From positions 1-6,155 of the forward strand of contig CAJKZL010000205.1 of the NCBI GenBank assembly GCA_905204385.1: a stretch of DNA of 6,155 nucleotides. The letters are read 5' to 3'. Each line of letters begins with the position of its first letter. Position 1 is the stretch's first letter. This DNA comes from an uncultured Odoribacter sp. Lineage in GTDB: Bacteria; Bacteroidota; Bacteroidia; Bacteroidales; Marinifilaceae. The position numbers and the translations under genes are program-made. The notes under the pieces were generated by a model. That model saw nothing but the letters and a program-made list of their open reading frames with translations. It searched no databases and had not been told where the DNA came from. Shown here in pieces: positions 1-6,155 of this stretch.

Positions 1-1498
1 CTGTGCCTTTCAGTATCCCGGTTTCATTATAATATCCCAATCCCAAACCGTAGGAAAATTTTTCTCCTCCTCCGTAAGCCTGTACGTTGGCATTTGTCAC
101 CTTACCCATGTGATAATAGACCGGAAAAAAGTTGGTTGCCTGGTTATAGAATGAATTCAGGCTGTCCTGTACCATCGTGCCGTAGTCGCCGCCTCCGCCC
201 GTCGGACTCCAGTTGCCATCGAATTTTCCATCCCTGTGATCGTATTGGTCTTTATAACTTCCCTGGAATATGTAGGTGCCCGACCGTTCGTCCCAGTAAG
301 CAGCCTGGGTATAACGCGTCTGGTGCAGGCGGAATTCCCTTTCCAGCCGGCCTACGGTGACAGTCGGTAATTCCGGAAGCACACTCCAGGTTTGGGAAAA
401 GTTGACAGAAAGGGACGTACTCTTGTTTTTACTTCCTTTTTTCGTGGTGACGATAATCACACCGTTAGCAGCCCGCGAACCGTAGATGGCAGCGGAAGAG
501 GCGTCTTTCAGAATTTGCACGGATTCGATCATGTCGGGGTTCAGGTCGGATAATAAATTGGTACCCGTCACCGGAGAGGTAAAAGAATTCAGAGGTACTC
601 CGTCCACCACCCATAGCGGATTGGAGAAACGGCGCCCCTGTTCCACCGACAGTGAATTAAAACCGCGTATCGTTACGGCTGTACCGCCGCTGCCCGGTGC
701 TCCGGAGATATTGGTCACGTCCATTCCGGCTACCCGTCCCTGTAACAGATTGGCTAGGTTGGAGGACGGTATTCCTTTGAATTCATCTGCTTTTATCACG
801 GATACCGATCCGGTGGCTTCTCTTCTGGTAGTGGTTCCATATCCCACTACGATGGCTTCGTCCAATACGGCCATATCTTCTTTCATCTGGATGATGATTT
901 CCTGGCCGGCTTTAAAATTCAGGGTCTGTGTCTTATAGCCGACAAAGGAAAACACCAGGTTTCCGCTTTCTACCGGTAAATCCAGATGGAAAAGCCCTTC
1001 CTCATTGGTCGAAGTTCCTAGTTTAAGGCTATCCAATTGCAAAGCGACCGTTACACCGGGGAGCGGATTTTTCTTTTCGTCCATCACCTTTCCGCTGATG
1101 CGGTATTTTTTCACCGTTTGTGTAACCTGTTTTTCCTCCAGGGACTGGATGACCACTACATCTTTTAGCAGGGAATACGTCAGCTTTGTGCCGTCGAGTA
1201 TTTCCTCCAGCGCTTTATTCAGTTCTAGGTTGCGGATATTTACACTCCGGCGCCCTTCCTGTCTGAGGATCTCTTCATTGTAGAAAAAGCGCAGACCGGT
1301 GATTTGTTTGAGGTTTTTGAAAACTTCCCTCAGTTCCACATTTTCAAGATTCAGGGAAACCCGTTTCACCTGTGCATGAGTACGGGCAATACCGGAAAAA
1401 TTCAAAAAAACAATGAATAGAATACACAATTTCATAATTCTGATCAGGGGGAGAAAATTTATGGGTATACGCCCCCACGGAATACACTTTTTTTTCAT
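1..1498 (-). CDS. SusC-like TonB-dependent outer-membrane receptor with STN domain (C-terminal half beyond window)
   Basis: This gene encodes an outer-membrane transporter that uses TonB energy to import a bound nutrient, usually a glycan, and here probably also signals. The frame is open to the left edge, so only the first 499 residues are visible of the roughly 1000 usual for the family. Residues 22-42 form a signal peptide with a hydrophobic core (LCILFIVFLNF) and likely cleavage after THA. Residues 46-118 match an STN signalling domain, and 134-205 a carboxypeptidase-regulatory-like beta domain (ISGKVMD...FVGYKT). The SusC signature DEAIVVGYG is at 213-221. The plug covers about 226-355, with LLQGRVAGMDV, WVVDGVPLN and AAIYGSRAANGVIIVTTKKG, and the first barrel strands follow (YGLGLGYYNETGILKGT). 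I chose the ATG at 1498 because MKKKCIPWGR... resembles the extended N-termini of STN-bearing SusC proteins; the in-frame ATG at 1435 would also keep a signal peptide. The sigma and anti-sigma genes directly upstream suggest that it senses its substrate. The substrate is unknown. Confidence 0.95.
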   Translation of the reverse strand, partial: MKKKCIPWGRIPINFLPLIRIMKLCILFIVFLNFSGIARTHAQVKRVSLNLENVELREVFKNLKQITGLRFFYNEEILRQEGRRSVNIRNLELNKALEEILDGTKLTYSLLKDVVVIQSLEEKQVTQTVKKYRISGKVMDEKKNPLPGVTVALQLDSLKLGTSTNEEGLFHLDLPVESGNLVFSFVGYKTQTLNFKAGQEIIIQMKEDMAVLDEAIVVGYGTTTRREATGSVSVIKADEFKGIPSSNLANLLQGRVAGMDVTNISGAPGSGGTAVTIRGFNSLSVEQGRRFSNPLWVVDGVPLNSFTSPVTGTNLLSDLNPDMIESVQILKDASSAAIYGSRAANGVIIVTTKKGSKNKSTSLSVNFSQTWSVLPELPTVTVGRLEREFRLHQTRYTQAAYWDERSGTYIFQGSYKDQYDHRDGKFDGNWSPTGGGGDYGTMVQDSLNSFYNQATNFFPVYYHMGKVTNANVQAYGGGEKFSYGLGLGYYNETGILKGT

Positions 1499-1535
1499 AA
1501 TTTTGTTTTGTTAATAATTAAGTTATTTACTATCC

Positions 1536-1571
1536 GGATACGGATGGAAGTTGGCGCTGACATCCGTATCC
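1536..1571 (-). repeat. Perfect 11-bp inverted repeat between fecR and susC genes
   Basis: The arms are GGATACGGATG (1536-1546) and CATCCGTATCC (1561-1571), perfectly complementary across a 14-base loop. The repeat starts 10 bases after the anti-sigma stop codon and ends 37 bases before the chosen susC start. The susC-proximal arm overlaps a 10-bp palindrome, TATCCGGATA (1531-1540). No T-run follows on the transcribed strand, so it does not look like a simple intrinsic terminator. It could be an RNA stem that attenuates or protects the message between fecR and susC, or a dyad protein site near a susC promoter. The structure is seen directly; the role is inferred. Confidence 0.6.
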
Positions 1572-1580
1572 TTCTTTATT

Positions 1581-2753
1581 TCATTCGATAATAATCGTCC
1601 GTCCCTTGACGGAGAATCGTACGTTACCACCGATTTCTATAAATTCAAGAAAATCGTTTATTGTATTGTAGCGCTCAAGATCGCCGGTAAAATGAAGTCC
1701 TTTTGCAGCTTCATTGGTGTAAAACACCTCGATATTATACCAACGGGACAATACCTCCATAATTTCTTCGAGCGTCGTATTCTCGAAAATATATATACCG
1801 TCTTTCCAGCCCGAATACATGACAACGTCCACCTGACGCGAGACCGGACGGCTACCTTCTTTGTCCTCGACCTGATAACCGGGCTGCAGCATGATTTCGT
1901 GTTCCGGGTCATTTTCAGGGCGGTAAAGGATCCGGCCTTCTGCAAGAGTAGTCACGACTTTACCTTCTTCGCGGTAGTCCCTTACATTGAAGCCTGTACC
2001 CAAAACTTCGATTTCTCCCCGGGAAGTGTGCACCAGAAAGGGATGTTCTTTATCTTTGGCCACTTCGAAGTAGGCTTCACCTTCCAGAAATACTTCCCTC
2101 TTCCCGTTCGGAAAGCTTACCTGGAATGTCAGGACAGTGACTGCATTCAACCACACTATGGTGCCGTCCGCCAGGATCAATTGGTATTCTCCGCCGGGCG
2201 GGATTGTGATGGTGTTGAAAACGGGACGTTCTGTCTTTGCTGTGGCAGTATATATCGCCTGTGCCGTGTCGAAGGTCAGCACCGATCCATTTTCATAATG
2301 TAGTGGGTTGGATTCCTTGCCCGAGTTTAGTTTTTTACCGTTCGACAAGGTGATGACGGCTCTGCTGCGTCCGGGTATGATAGGGGTGGTGGAAGCATGC
2401 AAGCCAATAGCAGGGAATCTTTTTTTCGTCCTTTCGTGGTTCCATAGCCAACCAATCCCGACGAATAGAGAAATCAAGGCTGCATAAGCAAGTATTTTTT
2501 TCAAGCGCTGGATGTTGCGGTCTACACGTTGAAGGGACGTATGGTACAGGAATTTTTTATATGCGTCGGTATAATCGAATTCTTTTTTTTCTTTCAGGCG
2601 TTGGATGATTCGTCTTCGGTCGATAGCTTCCAAACCATATAACCGGATATAATCGTCCAAACGCATTTTCGATCGGGAATCCAATTCTCCGGCTAATTCC
2701 AAAGAGATTAAGTCAGTCAATTCTTCCTGTATTCGGGCGAGGTCATTCTTCAT
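1581..2753 (-). CDS. FecR-family anti-sigma factor (single-pass inner-membrane protein)
   Basis: The product (390 aa) is a transmembrane regulator that would hold or activate the adjacent ECF sigma factor according to the state of the outer-membrane receptor. Residues 1-86 form a charged, helical cytoplasmic part, including LELAGELDSRSKMRLDDY, the usual position of the sigma-binding region. One membrane helix lies at about 87-104 (ILAYAALISLFVGIGWLW). The periplasmic FecR domain spans about 180-275, with the typical IPPGGEYQLILADGTIVWLNA, FPNGKREVFLEGEAYFEV and VLGTGFNVRDY motifs. Residues about 320-390 match the C-terminal domain (DUF4974 type) common in Bacteroidota FecR proteins, including IFENTTLEEIMEVLSRWYNI and FTGDL. 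Length and order are normal for the family and the gene looks intact. It sits 86 bases after the sigma gene and 82 bases before susC, in the same direction. The ATG at 2753 is preceded by an A-rich stretch with no Shine-Dalgarno site, as is usual in this phylum. Confidence 0.96.
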   Translation of the reverse strand: MKNDLARIQEELTDLISLELAGELDSRSKMRLDDYIRLYGLEAIDRRRIIQRLKEKKEFDYTDAYKKFLYHTSLQRVDRNIQRLKKILAYAALISLFVGIGWLWNHERTKKRFPAIGLHASTTPIIPGRSRAVITLSNGKKLNSGKESNPLHYENGSVLTFDTAQAIYTATAKTERPVFNTITIPPGGEYQLILADGTIVWLNAVTVLTFQVSFPNGKREVFLEGEAYFEVAKDKEHPFLVHTSRGEIEVLGTGFNVRDYREEGKVVTTLAEGRILYRPENDPEHEIMLQPGYQVEDKEGSRPVSRQVDVVMYSGWKDGIYIFENTTLEEIMEVLSRWYNIEVFYTNEAAKGLHFTGDLERYNTINDFLEFIEIGGNVRFSVKGRTIIIE

Positions 2754-2839
2754 TTTTTTATATATCTGAACTTTCTTTTAATTAAGAATCCGTTCAGTAA
2801 AAAAATGGGTACTCCACAAAATACTTTTTTTGGAAAAAA
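2754..2839 (-). promoter_or_regulatory. Sigma-fecR intergenic region, possible autoregulated promoter
   Basis: This 86-base AT-rich gap begins with T6-CC-A7 directly after the sigma stop, then carries GGAGTACCC (2815-2807), a T7 run and CGGATTCTTAATTAA ahead of the fecR start. The gap is longer than needed for simple cotranscription, and sigma/FecR pairs often carry a sigma-dependent promoter here. I can point to the GC-bearing blocks GGAGTACCC and CGGATTC, separated by an AT-rich spacer, as candidate elements. A near match to a housekeeping -7 box, TATTTTG, at 2823-2817 is one base short. The role is inferred only. Confidence 0.2.
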
Positions 2840-3433
2840 TCAACTTTCAGGTAAAAAAGGGATTTGATTTTTTTTGATGAGAAGGATGAATAAAATGAGA
2901 ATATCGGGTCTGATCATTTTGCGAATATGTTGATAAGCTTCTTTTTTGTGCTTTTTTACCGTATTTGAACTAATGTTTAAAAGCGTACTTATTTCTTCGA
3001 CATGTTTTCCTTCCAGGCATAGCAACATGACTTCACGGCGTTTGCCGGGCATTTGATCGATAACTTGCCTTAGCTTTCTTACAACTTCTTCTTCTACGAC
3101 TGTCGCAAAATATTCCGGGTTGAGGTATTCTTTTTCTTTTTCCTGCTCCGAAAGATAATGTACTTCTACATTTTTGTCCCGAATAATTTTTAAACAGTTG
3201 TGATAAACCGATTTATAAAGGTAGCTGTGGAAAGAAGGCATGTCTTTGAAACAGGTATCTTTCTCCCACAAGCGGACAATTACATTTTGAACGACATCAG
3301 CGCTTAATTCTCTGTCTTTTAATATCTTTAATGCATAGCAACATAAAGATGAATAGTAATCCGTATACAGATGTTTCCAGGCTTCCACCTGCTTTGTATT
3401 TATTCCCTCTAGAAATTTCCGGATCTCTTTCAT
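2840..3433 (-). CDS. ECF-type RNA polymerase sigma-70 factor (Bacteroides expansion type)
   Basis: This 197-aa protein is an extracytoplasmic-function sigma factor that would direct RNA polymerase to the downstream receptor operon when released by the FecR protein. Region 2 covers about residues 17-86 and includes AWKHLYTDYYSSLCCYALKI, the polymerase-binding stretch ELSADVVQNVIVRLWEK and a following SFHSYLYKSVYHNCL segment. Region 4 covers about 117-172: LRQVIDQMPGKRREVMLLCL, then a helix-turn-helix (HVEEISTLLNISSNTVKKHKKEAYQHIRK) that would read the -35 element. Region 3 is absent, as in ECF factors. After region 4 the protein ends in an unusual hydrophobic tail (ILILFILLI, residues 178-186) and a short polar end. 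The gene is first in the sigma-fecR-susC set and has a plausible promoter about 40 bases upstream. The ATG at 3433 is the first in-frame start that gives a normal ECF N-terminus. Its target promoters are unknown. Confidence 0.95.
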   Translation of the reverse strand: MKEIRKFLEGINTKQVEAWKHLYTDYYSSLCCYALKILKDRELSADVVQNVIVRLWEKDTCFKDMPSFHSYLYKSVYHNCLKIIRDKNVEVHYLSEQEKEKEYLNPEYFATVVEEEVVRKLRQVIDQMPGKRREVMLLCLEGKHVEEISTLLNISSNTVKKHKKEAYQHIRKMIRPDILILFILLIKKNQIPFLPES

Positions 3434-3470
3434 TTTAATCTCACCGACTTAAATTGGGCTAAAATTAAAA

Positions 3471-3504
3471 CAAAAATAATTTTATTCATTCTGATTCCGG
3501 TAAA
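3471..3504 (-). promoter_or_regulatory. Putative Bacteroidota housekeeping promoter for the ECF sigma gene
   Basis: On the minus strand TATTTTTG (3478-3471) fits the Bacteroidota -7 consensus TAnnTTTG exactly. TTTACC (3504-3499) lies 20 bases upstream as a weak match to the TTTG-type -33 element. Transcription would begin near 3465, leaving about 30 bases of leader before the ATG at 3433. The -7 box is seen directly; the -33 assignment and use as a promoter are inferred. Confidence 0.45.
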
Positions 3505-3661
3505 TCTTGGATGATTTTCCAGTATTTCTTTTTTTATCGGATAGTTTTGTCTTTATAGGTATTCTCCGGTAGTGTATCCTATGGTTGCATGTCTCTGTTC
3601 ATCTTCCCGCTGAACAATCGATATTATAAAGAGGTTCAGAAAATTATTTTTATGGAAGTTG

Positions 3662-3678
3662 AAAGGTTACAGACCTTT
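3662..3678 (-). terminator. Small stem-loop just after mutS, possible weak terminator
   Basis: AAAGGT (3678-3673) and ACCTTT (3667-3662) form a perfect 6-bp stem with a 5-base loop, directly after the mutS stop. The mutS frame ends in a tandem TGA TAA (3682-3677), so the stem overlaps the second stop codon. No uninterrupted T-run follows, only the AT-rich ATAAAAATAATTTT about 10 bases on, so it would be a weak terminator or a message-end stabiliser. The rest of the 246-base gap up to the sigma gene holds the promoter described separately and no ORF that I can support. Confidence 0.3.
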
Positions 3679-3679
3679 A

Positions 3680-6155
3680 TCAGATTCCTGCAATTTTCTT
3701 GATTTCGCTGAGCTTATTCAATGCTTCCAAGGGTGTCAGACTATCGATATCCAACCCTGCAATTTCGTCTCTGATTTGTGTCAAGACAGGATCGTCCAGT
3801 TGGAAGAAGCTTAATTGCATCCCTTCCCGGGCGGAGGCGATGGAACCGACATTTTTTTGGACAATCTCGTTTTTGTCCCTATCGTTTTCCAGTTGTTTGA
3901 GGATTTCGGTGGCCCGTTTGATCACCGATCGGGGAAGACCGGCCATTTTACCCACTTGTATACCGAAAGAATGGTTGGATCCTCCTTTCACCAATTTCCG
4001 TAAAAAAATCACTTTTTGCCCCATTTCCTTCACAGAGACGTTAAAGTTTTTGATTTTCTTAAACGAGCGTTCCATCTCGTTCAGCTCGTGATAATGGGTA
4101 GCAAATAAGGTTTTGGCATGATATTTGGGATGCTCATGCAAATATTCTACGATGGCCCAGGCGATGGAAATCCCATCATAGGTAGAGGTGCCACGTCCCA
4201 GTTCGTCGAACAACACCAGGCTGCGGTCGGATATGTTGTTCAGAATATTGGCGGCCTCGTTCATTTCCACCATAAAGGTGGATTCTCCCTGGGAAATGTT
4301 ATCGGATGCTCCTACGCGGGTAAAAATCTTATCTACATATCCGATGCTGGCAGCTTGAGCGGGGACGAAGCATCCCGCCTGGGCCATGATGACGATCAGG
4401 GCTGTCTGGCGGAGGAGGGCCGATTTTCCGGCCATATTGGGACCGGTAATGATGATGATTTGTTGTTTTTTATTATCCAGGTATACATTATTCGAAATAT
4501 ATTCTTCGCCCGGGGGTAATTGCTTTTCGATAACCGGATGGCGTCCTTCTTTGATGTCGATAACGTCGGTGTCGTTCAATTGAGGACGGCAATAATGGTT
4601 GGAGATGGACACTTCGGCAAACGAAATCAGTGCATCCAGAGCGGCGATGATTTTGGCGTCGCTTTGCAGTGGACGAATATAGGTGGCCGCTTCTTCGAGC
4701 AGTGCATTGTAGATTTCGGTTTCTATCGCCAGAATACGGTCTTCGGCTCCTAGGATTTTATCTTCATATTCTTTCAGCTCGGGAGTGATATATCGTTCGC
4801 CGTTTACGAGCGTTTGTTTACGGATCCAGCTGGAAGGAGCTTTGTCTTTATGAGCTTTGGTCACTTCGATATAATAGCCGAAAACGTTGTTGAAGCCTAT
4901 TTTCAAGGATGGAATGCCGGTGGCTTCGATTTCTCGCTGTTGTATTTCCAGCAGTTTTTCTTTTCCATGGCTGGAGATATTCCGGAGTTCGTCCAATTCT
5001 GCATTAACTCCTTCGGCAATAACATTTCCTTTGGCCACCTGATGAGGGGCATTTTCCTGCAATTGCTTATCGATTTTTTCGTATAGTGCAGTGCAGGGAT
5101 CTATTTCCTGCATCATGGTCTGCAGGATTTCCGATCCGGTTTTTTCGCATGCGTTTTTTAGAGGTAATATGCAGGAGAGGGCTGTTTTCAACTGGTTCAT
5201 CTCGCGGGGAGTGATACGGGCGACTCCGATTTTGGATGCCAGACGCTCCAGGTCGCCGATGCTTTCTAATAAATGGGTCGCTTCTTCCCGCTCCTCGGCA
5301 TGCCGGATAAAACAGTCGACGATATCCAGCCGGCGGTTGATTTCTTCCGGTGATTTCAAGGGCATGCAAATCCATCTCCGGAGCGTACGGGCGCCCATGG
5401 GCGTGGTAGTCCGGTCGATGATATCGGCCAATGACCGTCCTTCTTCATAGGCGGAATGCAGCAATTCCAGATTGCGCAAAGTATATTTATCCAGCAAAAC
5501 GCAATGCGACTCGTCGATTCTGGAAATGGAAGTGATATGTGAAATCATATCGTGTTTTGTCATTTCCAGGTAATTGAGCACGGCTCCGGCAGCAGAGATA
5601 CCGCAGTCCATTCGTTGGATGCCGAAACCTTTAAGAGAACCTACGTCGAAATGTTTTTGCAGGCGCTCTGCCGCTGCATCTCTGTCAAAAAACCATTCCT
5701 CGATGGGATAGATATAAAATTTGTTGCCGAAAAGTTCGTGAAAACGGTTTTCCTGTCCTTTGGGATAGATCACTTCTTTCGGTTGAAAGTTGTTCAGTAA
5801 TTTGTCGATGGTGGAATGTGTACCCTCGGTAGTCAAAAATTCTCCGGTGGACAAATCCAACAAGGCCAGGCCTGCTTCGGTCTTGGTGAAATAGACCGAA
5901 GCCAGAAAGACATTGCTTTTAGTGTCTGTCGCATATTCACTATACGAGACTCCTGGAGTAACCAATTCGATCACTCCCCGTTTGACGAGGAATTTTGTCT
6001 TTTTCGGATCTTCCAATTGCTCGCAAATCGCTACCCGTTCGCCGGCGCGCACCAATTTCGGCAGGTAGGTGTCGATGGCATGGTACGGAAACCCGGCCAG
6101 TTCGACGAACGAAGCCGAGCCGTTGGCCCGGCGCGTCAACGTAATGCCCAGTATC
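3680..6155 (-). CDS. mutS: DNA mismatch repair protein MutS (N-terminus beyond window)
   Basis: MutS recognises mispaired and looped bases and, as an ATP-dependent sliding clamp, recruits MutL to start mismatch repair. The frame runs off the right edge. Counting from the first complete codon (ILGITLTRR), 824 residues are visible. By alignment with E. coli MutS from memory, about 50 are missing, including the Phe-x-Glu mismatch-reading motif. Visible parts are the rest of the mismatch-binding domain ([26 protein letters not shown], about 1-70), the connector (about 80-200), core and clamp (about 215-535, with [16 protein letters not shown]) and the ABC-type ATPase domain. The last carries Walker A GPNMAGKS at 571-578, the STFMVEM signature at 625-631, Walker B and D-loop [16 protein letters not shown] around 646-661, and ATHYHEL at 685-691. 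QLSFF at 780-784 matches a beta-clamp-binding motif, and [16 protein letters not shown] is the conserved C-terminal end. A TTG at 6139 is an internal leucine codon, not the start. The gene looks intact and is unlikely to be functionally tied to the sigma operon. Confidence 0.98.
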   Translation of the reverse strand, partial: ILGITLTRRANGSASFVELAGFPYHAIDTYLPKLVRAGERVAICEQLEDPKKTKFLVKRGVIELVTPGVSYSEYATDTKSNVFLASVYFTKTEAGLALLDLSTGEFLTTEGTHSTIDKLLNNFQPKEVIYPKGQENRFHELFGNKFYIYPIEEWFFDRDAAAERLQKHFDVGSLKGFGIQRMDCGISAAGAVLNYLEMTKHDMISHITSISRIDESHCVLLDKYTLRNLELLHSAYEEGRSLADIIDRTTTPMGARTLRRWICMPLKSPEEINRRLDIVDCFIRHAEEREEATHLLESIGDLERLASKIGVARITPREMNQLKTALSCILPLKNACEKTGSEILQTMMQEIDPCTALYEKIDKQLQENAPHQVAKGNVIAEGVNAELDELRNISSHGKEKLLEIQQREIEATGIPSLKIGFNNVFGYYIEVTKAHKDKAPSSWIRKQTLVNGERYITPELKEYEDKILGAEDRILAIETEIYNALLEEAATYIRPLQSDAKIIAALDALISFAEVSISNHYCRPQLNDTDVIDIKEGRHPVIEKQLPPGEEYISNNVYLDNKKQQIIIITGPNMAGKSALLRQTALIVIMAQAGCFVPAQAASIGYVDKIFTRVGASDNISQGESTFMVEMNEAANILNNISDRSLVLFDELGRGTSTYDGISIAWAIVEYLHEHPKYHAKTLFATHYHELNEMERSFKKIKNFNVSVKEMGQKVIFLRKLVKGGSNHSFGIQVGKMAGLPRSVIKRATEILKQLENDRDKNEIVQKNVGSIASAREGMQLSFFQLDDPVLTQIRDEIAGLDIDSLTPLEALNKLSEIKKIAGI

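Noticed and set aside
94..1283. Plus-strand open frames across susC (88, 150 and 92 aa)
   Set aside because: They are antisense to the STN, plug and early barrel regions of the SusC-like receptor and resemble no known family.
1515..1522. CTTAATTA shared by the susC and fecR upstream regions as a common sigma target
   Set aside because: It is AT-rich in an AT-rich context, and its spacing to the starts and to the shared CGGAT differs between the two sites.
1551..2303. 250-aa plus-strand open frame
   Set aside because: It lies opposite the well-supported FecR gene, shows no recognisable domain and is explained by the codon pattern of the opposite strand.
2766..2797. CTGAAC / GTTCAG inverted repeat in the sigma-fecR gap
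   Set aside because: It is only 6 bp with a 20-base AT-rich spacer and has no extension of the stem, so it is likely chance.
3596..3616. TGTTCA / TGAACA inverted repeat with a 9-base loop upstream of the sigma promoter
   Set aside because: A 6-bp pair of this kind is expected by chance about once in a few hundred bases, and nothing else marks it.
4118..4519. Plus-strand open frames across mutS (this one and several others up to position 5800)
   Set aside because: All are antisense to conserved MutS domains, and none has recognisable protein features.
6137..6139. TTG as a start codon for mutS, giving an apparently complete 819-aa protein
   Set aside because: The frame stays open to the window edge, and the upstream codons read ILGIT, which joins LTRRANGS as in the conserved MutS ITLT(K/R)R motif. 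The TTG is an internal leucine codon.

Overview
The window reads as chromosomal DNA from a member of the Bacteroidota, most likely order Bacteroidales. The grounds are a SusC-type TonB-dependent receptor with an STN domain, an ECF sigma factor and a FecR-type anti-sigma factor of the kind expanded in Bacteroides relatives, AT-rich start regions without Shine-Dalgarno sites, and a promoter resembling the Bacteroidota TTTG / TAnnTTTG type. I cannot assign a genus from the sequence alone.

All four genes lie on the minus strand. In transcription order, right to left: (1) mutS, the DNA mismatch recognition ATPase, running off the right edge with roughly its first 50 residues missing; (2) a 246-base gap holding a small stem-loop after mutS and a plausible housekeeping promoter; (3) an ECF sigma factor of 197 aa; (4) an 86-base gap; (5) a FecR-family anti-sigma factor of 390 aa with one transmembrane helix; (6) an 82-base gap with a perfect 11-bp inverted repeat; (7) the first 499 residues of a SusC-like outer-membrane receptor, running off the left edge. 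The partner SusD-like lipoprotein and any degradative enzymes would be expected further left and are not visible.

The sigma factor, FecR protein and STN-bearing SusC receptor form a coherent trans-envelope signalling module. By analogy with FecA-FecR-FecI, ligand binding at the receptor would move the periplasmic STN domain against the C-terminal part of FecR, which then frees or activates the sigma factor to raise transcription of the receptor operon. This is a known architecture. Its ligand cannot be read from the sequence. mutS is a conserved housekeeping neighbour with no evident functional link. I see no mobile element, CRISPR array, tRNA or rRNA, and no clearly undescribed system. The points most worth a second look are the inverted repeat before susC, the hydrophobic tail of the sigma factor and the choice of susC start.
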